Assembly: GCA_035537095.1 (NCBI GenBank)
Contig: DATLMV010000088.1
Coordinates: 3,528-67,527 of the forward strand
DNA: 64,000 bases
Source of the DNA: DASWNP01 sp035537095
Lineage (GTDB): Bacteria > Acidobacteriota > Blastocatellia > Pyrinomonadales > Pyrinomonadaceae
Direction: 5' to 3'
Below, in pieces: positions 16,137 through 22,744 of this stretch (position 1 is the first letter of the stretch; every line of letters begins with the position of its first letter). The notes beneath the pieces are model-generated. The model was not told the DNA's origin. It saw nothing but the letters and a program-made list of their open reading frames with translations, and made no database searches. The translations under genes were made by a program, and so were the position numbers.

Positions 16137-16207
16137 TCCGGGATGGTGTAATGGTAGCACATCTGACTCTGGATCAGAGAATTGGGGTTCGAATCCCTGT
16201 CCCGGAG
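16137..16207 (+). tRNA. tRNA-Gln (CUG anticodon)
   Basis: A 71-nt cloverleaf. Acceptor arms TCCGGGA (16137-16143) and TCCCGGA (16200-16206) pair fully, discriminator G at 16207. Anticodon stem TCTGA/TCAGA encloses loop CTCTGGA, anticodon CTG, reading CAG. The T loop is TTCGAAT with two G-T pairs in its stem. CCA is not encoded. The 3' end is the attachment site of the following island. Confidence 0.93.
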
Positions 16208-16209
16208 TT
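16185..16209 (+). repeat. Attachment-site repeat in tRNA-Gln 3' end (att, left)
   Basis: Twenty-five bases covering the T arm and 3' acceptor strand plus two bases recur at 18407-18431 with one mismatch. This is the usual target geometry of tyrosine integrases. Confidence 0.82.
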
Positions 16210-16229
16210 AAATCCTTAGAAATCAATAG

Positions 16230-16435
16230 TTACAGTCTTAGCCGGGAATTCAGATATTCCTCAAGGGATACCTGACTCCTAATTTGCAGACTGTAATGGA
16301 TAATATCTTCGTTCACTTCTTCAAAGACAGACCTACATTCGGAACGTCATTCCGAAAACAATCTCTGTTTAGAGCCAACTTCTCAATATGCACTTCTTCA
16401 AACTTACTTTGAGTGGAGATGATGATTTGAGACAT
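16230..16435 (-). pseudogene. Small gene or frameshifted remnant in the island
   Basis: A frame from ATG 16435, with a strong AAGGAGAA before it, encodes 40 residues (MSQIIISTQSKFEEVHIEKL and on) and stops at 16313. The next frame then continues without stops to a TAA at 16230 (SVFEEVNEDIIHYSLQIRSQ, then VSLEEYL), so one frameshift near 16330-16350 would join them into a protein of about 65 residues. It sits downstream of the two-gene cassette. It may be a real 40-residue gene or a broken one. No family recognised. Confidence 0.42.
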
Positions 16436-16488
16436 GAGTGAATTCTCCTTATCTGTGCGGAGAAACCATTCTCTATTGTGGATAACTT

Positions 16489-17637
16489 TTACGATTCGGG
16501 GGATATTTCATCCAAATACAAAGTATTTCGTTTTCTGAAGGCTATGATAGAAACACGCTCCTCATAATAGGGTTGAACAACATCTTTCATTAAAGCTATT
16601 GGAACCTTAATGGTATGACTTTCTCCAGTTGCGGTTTCCATTAGCTTAACTGTTCCGTAGTTCCTGCTTATGGGTGAGCTAGCAAACTTTAACACCCCCC
16701 TATAGGTTTCTTTCGTTACACCTTCTTCTTCGGCTATTTCTGTTATATGAAATGTATTTCGTAACTGCTCTCGGCTCTTTCTTAAAGCAACCTGCCTCTC
16801 TTCTTCGCCTACGAGCGATTTAAACCCGACGAACTTAATATCATTGCCATCCGGGGCAATTTGTTTGGCTATGCCTACAAAGTTTTCGTAATACGTCTCG
16901 TCGTGTATGCGCTCCCTTAATTCGTCCTCTTCTTCATTCTCTAAAATCTCAAAACATTTCATAACCTCATCTATAACTGAATCGGGTTCTATGGGCTTCT
17001 TTTTCTCCCAATCTGGAAATAGGGGTGTTTGAAGGTCGGGTGCACCTATTTGGAAAGAAACCGCAAAGCTGCTCGGAGCAAATGCGTTTACATACAATCC
17101 GTAGGCGTCTTTGATTTCTTTTTTAGTGCTACCGCTGGCTCTATATTCTATCCCCAATAACCGCTCAACAGTCCTATAAAACAGCGTGGTAATTTTTTCT
17201 ACCCGGTGCATCAGGGGTTCAACCAATGTTCCGCCAAAAGACGTAGCATTACCATAAATGGTCATTATCCATTGATTCTTGCTGAGCGTAATTCCTTGCA
17301 CTTTTAAGTGGTGCATGAAATTAATATTTTCATATAGGTTCTTCAATTCATCTCTAATCTCAGGTGGGGGAAAGCCCGACAAACCAAAGGCAATAAGCCT
17401 CTCTGCCTCTTCATAATCTTCAGCGTTATAGGCTAATGATGCCGCGCTTCTGTATAGAATGGAGCGGGAAGGTTCAGACGCTTCGGTAGCAGGAAGCAGA
17501 AATGCGGCCTTTTGTTCAAGCTCTAATGCTCTTAAGAAAAGCATCCGAGCCTCGGCATCGTTGCCTCGCCGACGAAGGCGGAAAGCCTCATCTGCCAAGT
17601 CCATTGCTTGTGGGTGTAGGTCGTTCACAGTGGTCAT
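16489..17637 (-). CDS. TPR-containing protein of unknown function (island gene 2)
   Basis: A 382-residue cytosolic protein. The N-terminus (about 5-100) forms two or more TPR-like helical hairpins (ADEAFRLRRRGNDAEARMLF, then SLAYNAEDYEEAERLI). The middle (about 110-200) has MTIYGNATSFGG and LVEPLMHRVEKI, and the rest alternates acidic helices with strands, ending in VSIIAFRKRNTLYLDEI. I do not recognise the family. The start overlaps the stop of the 185-residue gene by 4 bp (ATGA), so the two are made together and probably act together. AT-rich codon use marks it as acquired. A two-gene defence or toxin-type cassette is a reasonable guess from its position in a tRNA hotspot, but nothing in the sequence proves it. 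Confidence 0.72.
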   Translation of the reverse strand: MTTVNDLHPQAMDLADEAFRLRRRGNDAEARMLFLRALELEQKAAFLLPATEASEPSRSILYRSAASLAYNAEDYEEAERLIAFGLSGFPPPEIRDELKNLYENINFMHHLKVQGITLSKNQWIMTIYGNATSFGGTLVEPLMHRVEKITTLFYRTVERLLGIEYRASGSTKKEIKDAYGLYVNAFAPSSFAVSFQIGAPDLQTPLFPDWEKKKPIEPDSVIDEVMKCFEILENEEEDELRERIHDETYYENFVGIAKQIAPDGNDIKFVGFKSLVGEEERQVALRKSREQLRNTFHITEIAEEEGVTKETYRGVLKFASSPISRNYGTVKLMETATGESHTIKVPIALMKDVVQPYYEERVSIIAFRKRNTLYLDEISPES

Positions 17638-18191
17638 CTTTTTAGCACCATAGTGGCATATGGCTGACCAAATTCAACGACAATAACGTAGACTTTAAAG
17701 GTGTGGTCGGTTGGCTTAGTCTGTTTCAACTTGCTTTTAATCCTAGTTTGTACTTTATTCTCTGGATTTTCATTCATTATACCTGAAACCTCCAAACGCC
17801 CTGCCCTGTGGAATGGTTCATTTGGGTCACGCTCTTTATAGCCCAGCCAATAATCAATTCCGGTAGTGGTAACTGCTCGCTCAACTGCGGTGTAATCTGT
17901 TTGCTCTACTGAGACTAGGAAGGCTATGGCCTCTGCGCCATCTTCAATTGCATCGTGCGCGTTATAACTGCGCCTTACTGATTCAATGTCTATTTCTGCT
18001 TCAGGCCAGATGATTTCATACAAGGAGGCCACACTATCATTTACAACTCTAATGTTCACTCCGTTCTCGTGCTTACAATAGTCCAAACACCAAACGCAGG
18101 TTTCCATTAGTTGAATGGCCCTTCCCCTAGCCAATTGAACCACGTTCTGTATTTTGTCAAGGTACAAAGTACCTGACACAGGGGTAGACAT
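17634..18191 (-). CDS. Protein of unknown function with Cys cluster (island gene 1)
   Basis: A 185-residue soluble protein, first gene of the island cassette, with AGGAGAA before ATG 18191. Visible features: a Cys cluster CVWCLDYC (C32, C35, C39) that could bind metal; an acidic region (EIIWPEAEIDIES); and the spaced strand motifs TGIDYWLGY (110-118) and GRLEVSGI (131-138). The latter pair loosely resembles the D...ExK core of PD-(D/E)xK nucleases, but the expected lysine is absent, so this is only a weak hint. The C-terminus is basic then beta (IKSKLKQTK, HTFKVYVIVVEFG). Function unknown; its overlap with the TPR gene suggests a joint complex. Confidence 0.7.
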   Translation of the reverse strand: MSTPVSGTLYLDKIQNVVQLARGRAIQLMETCVWCLDYCKHENGVNIRVVNDSVASLYEIIWPEAEIDIESVRRSYNAHDAIEDGAEAIAFLVSVEQTDYTAVERAVTTTGIDYWLGYKERDPNEPFHRAGRLEVSGIMNENPENKVQTRIKSKLKQTKPTDHTFKVYVIVVEFGQPYATMVLKR

Positions 18192-18253
18192 ATTCGGGAG
18201 TTCTCCTAGTGAGGCTGGCTAAAAGGCTCTTTCGCCAGCAGAAAAGCAGACTC

Positions 18254-18282
18254 AAAGTATTCTGGTTATCTAAGGAAGTCAA
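18254..18282 (-). promoter_or_regulatory. Candidate promoter of the island cassette
   Basis: On the minus strand TTGACT (18282-18277), a 17-bp spacer and TACTTT (18259-18254) lie about 60 bp before the first cassette gene. The -35 is good, the -10 is weak. Confidence 0.35.
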
Positions 18283-18406
18283 TGAATTTTGTCTATGGAT
18301 ACCTGCTCTAGGTAGATTTTTCAGGTATATCAAAATAAAGGTGATAAAGGTCGGGTCAACCAGCACCTTAATGGCTAATCAACATCACAAAACATCCTGT
18401 TTTTAA

Positions 18407-18431
18407 GGGTTCGCATCCCTGTCCCGGAGTT
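18407..18431 (+). repeat. Attachment-site repeat, tRNA-Gln fragment (att, right)
   Basis: Twenty-four of 25 bases match the 3' end of tRNA-Gln at 16185-16209, without any other tRNA part. It marks the distal junction of the island; AT-rich DNA ends here. Confidence 0.82.
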
Positions 18432-18474
18432 GACCTGAAGCTCGGATTCAAGTCCTGAATCTTCCGCTCACAAT

Positions 18475-18511
18475 GATGGGTTCTGAAACTTCTAAAGTTT
18501 CAGAACCCATC
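18475..18511. terminator. 17-bp perfect hairpin, probable former tRNA-Gln terminator
   Basis: Arms 18475-18491 and 18495-18511 are exact reverse complements with a 3-nt loop, followed by a T-containing tail. It lies 44 bp after the right att repeat. Before island insertion it would have been just downstream of the tRNA. Confidence 0.7.
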
Positions 18512-18615
18512 GCTGTTATTTGTCGCAAACAGTCTCTCATCTCGTGATATAACTCCGGCGATATTCGCGCCCACCAGGGCGTCAACCCGCGTGAGCGGCG
18601 AGGAGCAAAGCGAGC

Positions 18616-20757
18616 ATGAGAAAATACGTCTCCGTTCTTCTGTTGTTGTTATCCTGCGCGTTGCACGCTGCGGCGCAGACGGGCGTGAAGGACATCGAAC
18701 CCGTGCGACACAACCTGATGCCCGTGCCCGCCAGCGTCAAATTCGGCGCGGGGCGACTCGTCATTGATAAGACCTTTACCGTCGTAGTCCGTGGACACTC
18801 GGACGGGCGTTTGCTGTCAGGCATCAATCGCATCGTGCGGCGACTCGAAGGACGCACGGGAATTGAGTTTGCGCGCGGCGCGGCGACGGGCGACGCGGCG
18901 GCGGCGAGCCTCGTCATTCAATGTCGCGGCGCGGGAGACGTTATGCCTTCGGTCGCAGAAGACGAGAGTTATACGCTCACGGTTTCGGAGCGTCAGGCGG
19001 TGCTCGATGCCGCGACGGTTGTCGGCGTGCTGCGTGGTTTGGAGACTTTCTTGCAGTTGCTCGAAGGCGACCGCGCGGGCCACTTCATGCCGTCCGTCGA
19101 GATTCAGGACAGGCCGCGCTTCCGCTGGCGCGGGCTGTTGATTGACGTGGCGCGACATTACGCACCGCTTGACGTTCTCAAACGCAACCTCGATGCGATG
19201 GCCGCCGTCAAGCTCAACGTCCTGCATTGGCACTTGACGGAGGATCAGGGTTTCCGGGTCGAGAGCAAGAAGTTTCCGAAGCTGCACCTGCTCGGCTCCG
19301 ACGGTCTCTTTTACACGCAGGAGCAGGTGCGCGAAATCATCGCCTACGCACGCGAGCGCGGCATCCGCGTCGTGCCGGAGTTCGACCTGCCGGGCCACGC
19401 GACGAGTTGGCTGGTCGGGCATCCGGAGTTGGGCAGCGCGCCCGGCCCCTACACGATTGAGCGTCGCGCCGGAATCTTCGAGCCCGCGCTCGACCCGACC
19501 CGTGAGGAAGTTTATAAATTTCTCGACACGTTCTTCGGCGAGATGTCCGCGCTCTTTCCCGACGCATACATGCACATCGGCGGCGACGAGAACGAAGGCA
19601 AGCAATGGGACAGGAATCCGCAGATTCAAGCCTTCATGCGCGAGCGCGGCATCAAAGACCATCACGCGCTGCAAACCCACTTCAATCAACGCATGCTCGG
19701 CATCTTCAAAAAGCACGGCAAGCGGATGATGGGTTGGGACGAAATCTTTCAACCCGAACTGCCGAAGGATGTCGTCATCCATTCATGGCGCGGCCCCGCC
19801 GCTCTCGCCCAAGCCGCGAAGAGGGGCTACGACGGCATCCTCTCCGCCGGTTACTATATTGACCTCATCTTTCCGACCTCGCAGCATTACGCCGTTGACC
19901 CTCTGCCCGCCGATTCGACGCTCACCCCTGCGGAAGCCGCGCACGTGCTCGGCGGCGAGGCGACGATGTGGAGCGAATGGGTGAGTCCTGAGACGATTGA
20001 TTCGCGCATCTGGCCGCGCACGGCAGCCATCGCGGAGCGTCTCTGGTCGCCGCGCACGGTGACGGATACGGAGGACATGTATCGCCGTCTCGCGGTCGTC
20101 AGCGTGCAACTCGAAGAACTCGGTCTGACGCACGAGAAGAATCAGGCGATGATGCTCCGGCGACTGGCGCGCGGGCGTGAGATTGCGCCGCTGGAAACGC
20201 TCGTCTCGGTCGTCGAGCCGGTCAAGGAATACAGGCGCTATCAGGTGCGCCCGCAGACGATGCTCAGCCCTCTGACGGGACTCGTTGACGCCGCGCGCCC
20301 CGACAGCGACGCCGCGCGCCGCTTCGACGCGATGATAGACGGGATGCTCTCCGACGCGCCGCGCTTCCGACTCCACACGGAAAGCATTCGCGCGACGTTA
20401 TCCAAGTGGCGCGACGACGCTGCCGCGTTGGAGGTCTTGATTGACCGCTCGCCCGCGCTGCATGAAGCGCGTCCGCTCGCGCGCGACCTTTCAGACATCG
20501 GCGCGATTGGTCTGGAAGCTTTGTCTTATCTCTCGGCGGGCGGCGCGCCGCCCGCCGGATGGCGCGACGCGAAACTCGCCGCGCTCGAAGGGGCCGCCAA
20601 GCCGAAGGCCGCGCTGGAACTCGTCGTCATCCGCAGCATGAGAGAGTTGGTCTGGGCGGCCTCCGAAGTGTCGCGCCTCAAACAGATGTCGCCCGCCGAG
20701 TGGCGCGCGCAAGTCAAGACATCCGCCAAGACCAACGCCGCGCAGCCCGCCAAATAA
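18616..20757 (+). CDS. Secreted beta-N-acetylhexosaminidase (GH20)
   Basis: GH20 enzymes remove terminal GlcNAc or GalNAc from chitin, peptidoglycan or glycans by substrate-assisted catalysis. The 713-residue protein has a Sec signal (1-21, cleavage after AAAQ). Residues about 30-150 form the GH20b alpha/beta domain; the catalytic barrel begins at RFRWRGLLIDVARHY. Signature segments are NVLHWHLTEDQGFR, VVPEFDLPGHATSW and MHIGGDENEG with the catalytic D324-E325 pair; MMGWDEIF and VIHSWRG complete the active site. The C-terminal 200 residues are helical and poorly conserved. The start has GAGGAGC upstream. TATAAC at 18548 may be its -10 box. It is monocistronic beside the TonB/TPR region and probably supplies sugars to the cell. 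Confidence 0.94.
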   Translation: MRKYVSVLLLLLSCALHAAAQTGVKDIEPVRHNLMPVPASVKFGAGRLVIDKTFTVVVRGHSDGRLLSGINRIVRRLEGRTGIEFARGAATGDAAAASLVIQCRGAGDVMPSVAEDESYTLTVSERQAVLDAATVVGVLRGLETFLQLLEGDRAGHFMPSVEIQDRPRFRWRGLLIDVARHYAPLDVLKRNLDAMAAVKLNVLHWHLTEDQGFRVESKKFPKLHLLGSDGLFYTQEQVREIIAYARERGIRVVPEFDLPGHATSWLVGHPELGSAPGPYTIERRAGIFEPALDPTREEVYKFLDTFFGEMSALFPDAYMHIGGDENEGKQWDRNPQIQAFMRERGIKDHHALQTHFNQRMLGIFKKHGKRMMGWDEIFQPELPKDVVIHSWRGPAALAQAAKRGYDGILSAGYYIDLIFPTSQHYAVDPLPADSTLTPAEAAHVLGGEATMWSEWVSPETIDSRIWPRTAAIAERLWSPRTVTDTEDMYRRLAVVSVQLEELGLTHEKNQAMMLRRLARGREIAPLETLVSVVEPVKEYRRYQVRPQTMLSPLTGLVDAARPDSDAARRFDAMIDGMLSDAPRFRLHTESIRATLSKWRDDAAALEVLIDRSPALHEARPLARDLSDIGAIGLEALSYLSAGGAPPAGWRDAKLAALEGAAKPKAALELVVIRSMRELVWAASEVSRLKQMSPAEWRAQVKTSAKTNAAQPAK

Positions 20758-20796
20758 CTTTAACGATGACGGGGTTCGTAAACACCGTCAACGTCT

Positions 20797-20824
20797 CGGA
20801 AGCCGCATAAACACCGGCTTAAAA
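20797..20824. repeat. Dispersed intergenic repeat, copy 1
   Basis: cggaagccgcataaacaccg and the following gcttaaaa match 47538-47564 closely (cggaggccgcataaacattg, gctcaaa). Both copies lie just after a gene stop. Function unknown. Confidence 0.55.
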
Positions 20825-20865
20825 TGTGGATTGGCGGATATTGACGAGACTGTTTCGAGAGATGC

Positions 20866-22737
20866 TTAGTCTCTCCGTCGCGTTTGAAACCCGCGCGAGG
20901 CGGTGATGCCCTTGCCCTGTGTGACGGTGTGGATGCGGTTGGGCGTGAGGCCGCCGACCGTCTCCGTCTCGCCGCCCGACCAGCGCACTTCGAGGCTTTC
21001 AATCTTCTCTTCCGCGCCGAGGCCGAAATGCAAACGCAGGTCGTTCTGCGAGAGATAACTAGCGCCCGCCTGCACCTCTTGCAGGCGGATGCGTCTCGAC
21101 GTGCGGAGCACCACGCGCGCGCCGACGGCGTCGCGGTTTCCTCCGCGCTGGACGAGTTTGACGATGACGCTCTGATTCCGCGTGTCGCTTGAGTTGAGCA
21201 GAAGCGTCGGCGCGTCTCCGAGATTGACGACGAGGACATCCGTCAGACCGTCGTTGTTGATGTCGCCGAAGGCCGCGCCCCTGCGCGAAGCGAGCGGCAG
21301 TTCGCGCAGGCCCGCCTCTTTCGACGTTTCCTCAAACGTCCCGTCAGAGAGATTGCGAAAGAGGAGAAACGGCTGACGATAGCCCGCCTGATTTTTGTTC
21401 TGCGCCAGTTCCAACTGCGGATAGACGTGGCCGTTGGCGACGAGCAGATCGAGCCAGCCGTCGTTGTCGAAATCTACGAACGACGTGCCCCAGCCGACGT
21501 ACGGGCGGCTCGGCTGCCCGATCTTCGACGCGAGCGTTAAATCTATGAAGCCCTCCGCGCCGAGATTTTTATAGAGCGCGTTGGGTTCGTTCTCGAAGTT
21601 GCTGACGAAGAGATCGAGCTTGCCGTCGAGATTGAAATCGCCCCACGCGACGCCCATCGAACCCTGCTCGACGCCCGACTCGCTGTAGGCGACGCCGAGT
21701 TGCGCGCCCGTCTCCGTGAAGGTTCCGTTCCGGTTGTTGCGGTAGAGATAGTTGTAGGTCGCGTCGTTGGCGACGAAGAGGTCGGGCCAGCCGTCGTTGT
21801 CGTAATCGCCCCAGATTGCGCCCATCCCGTAGTGCTTCCGCTCGTCGCGGACACCCGCACGCTGCGCCACCTCTTCAAAGGTTCCGTCGCCGCGATTGCG
21901 ATAGAGGAAGTCCGGCTCGCCCGTGAGGCCGCGCGGGCCGCATTGCACGCGGATGCCGCGAAACGAGCAGGTCTGCGAACTGCCGAACTCCGGCAGGTTG
22001 TTCAGGTCAACGAAGACATAGCGCGCGACGAACACGTCCAAATCTCCGTCGCGGTCGTAGTCGGCCCACGCCGCGCCCGTCGCGAAGCCGCCGCCGCGAA
22101 GGCCCGCGCGCTCCGTCGCGTCCTCGAAACGGCAGCGCCCGACGCCTCGATAGAGCGCGTTTCCGCCGAAGCCTGTGACGAAGAGATCGAGCACGCCGTC
22201 GTTGTCGTAATCAACGGCGGTCGCGCCCATGCCCCAACCTTTTCGCGCGAGTCCCGCCGCCGTCGTGATGTTCTCAAACTTCGGCGGCGCACCCGTAGCG
22301 CGTGCGTCCGGCGTCTGGCGATAGAGCGTGACGAACGGGTCGCCGCCTGCGGCCTTGAAGCGTTCGACGGACGAACCGTTGACGACCGCCGCGTCCAGAT
22401 AGCCATCATCGTCGCAATCGAACAGGGCCGCGCCGCCGCTCATTGATTCGACGATGTAACGCTTCTCCGGCGTCGAGACGTGCGCCGCCGTCATCCCGCT
22501 CGACGCCGAGACATCCGTGAAAGAGATGGCGGGAGTTTTGGCCGCGACACGCGATGACGGCGAAGCGAAGGCGAGCCAGCAGACGAGCAGCGAGGCGGCG
22601 ACGAAGCGCGCACGTGAGTTGTTGAGTGCGCGCGTGTACGGGCGGCGTGGGACACGTGCGTATGAGTCGCGGAGGGCAGGCATATATAAGTTGCGGCGGG
22701 CGCGCGTGTATGAGTTGGGAAGTGGTGCTCTCATCAT
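20866..22737 (-). CDS. CRTAC1-family protein (FG-GAP/VCBS repeats, ASPIC/UnbV C-terminus)
   Basis: A 623-residue exported beta-propeller protein, last gene of the four-gene operon. After a hydrophobic signal segment (about 43-66) come FG-GAP type repeats with calcium-loop motifs such as FDCDDDGYLDAAV, DYDNDGVLDLFV and DYDNDGWPDLFV (about 75-490). The C-terminal ASPIC/UnbV domain has DAVGARVVL, GASYLSQNDLRLHFGLG and LEVRWSGGE. Such proteins are common in acidobacteria and are thought to bind surface ligands or glycans. Odd: about 40 residues precede the signal segment and consist of four 8-9-residue repeats (NSYTRARR type); no in-frame ATG lies closer to the signal, so the annotated start is uncertain. 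It begins 7 bp after its upstream paralogue. Confidence 0.86.
   Translation of the reverse strand: MMRAPLPNSYTRARRNLYMPALRDSYARVPRRPYTRALNNSRARFVAASLLVCWLAFASPSSRVAAKTPAISFTDVSASSGMTAAHVSTPEKRYIVESMSGGAALFDCDDDGYLDAAVVNGSSVERFKAAGGDPFVTLYRQTPDARATGAPPKFENITTAAGLARKGWGMGATAVDYDNDGVLDLFVTGFGGNALYRGVGRCRFEDATERAGLRGGGFATGAAWADYDRDGDLDVFVARYVFVDLNNLPEFGSSQTCSFRGIRVQCGPRGLTGEPDFLYRNRGDGTFEEVAQRAGVRDERKHYGMGAIWGDYDNDGWPDLFVANDATYNYLYRNNRNGTFTETGAQLGVAYSESGVEQGSMGVAWGDFNLDGKLDLFVSNFENEPNALYKNLGAEGFIDLTLASKIGQPSRPYVGWGTSFVDFDNDGWLDLLVANGHVYPQLELAQNKNQAGYRQPFLLFRNLSDGTFEETSKEAGLRELPLASRRGAAFGDINNDGLTDVLVVNLGDAPTLLLNSSDTRNQSVIVKLVQRGGNRDAVGARVVLRTSRRIRLQEVQAGASYLSQNDLRLHFGLGAEEKIESLEVRWSGGETETVGGLTPNRIHTVTQGKGITASRGFQTRRRD
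22618..22716. repeat. In-frame 24-27-bp tandem repeats at CRTAC1 N-terminus
   Basis: On the minus strand four consecutive units of 24-27 bp encode NSYTRARR, NLYMPALR, DSYARVPRR and PYTRALNN. The units are degenerate but share the xSYxRxxR pattern. They precede the signal segment. Confidence 0.65.
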
Positions 22738-22744
22738 CCTATCA

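Larger units (their letters stand above)
16210..18431. mobile_element. 2.2-kb AT-rich genomic island integrated in tRNA-Gln
   Basis: The segment starts at the 3' end of tRNA-Gln and ends with a 25-bp copy of that end, so the tRNA is intact on the left and a fragment is left on the right. Inside, base composition falls sharply to AT-rich DNA, codon use differs from the GC-rich surroundings, and all genes run on the minus strand toward the tRNA. No integrase, transposase or plasmid gene is present, so it is either a non-autonomous element or a decayed one. It carries a two-gene cassette and a small frame or remnant. The original tRNA terminator seems to be displaced to 18475-18511. Confidence 0.8.

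Noticed and set aside
18157..18406. Short frames on both strands between the island cassette and the right att site
   Set aside because: Overlap the likely promoter and have no ribosome site or protein-like pattern.
16210..18431. Integrase or recombinase gene in the island
   Set aside because: No tyrosine or serine recombinase motif could be found in any frame; the space is taken by the two unknown genes.
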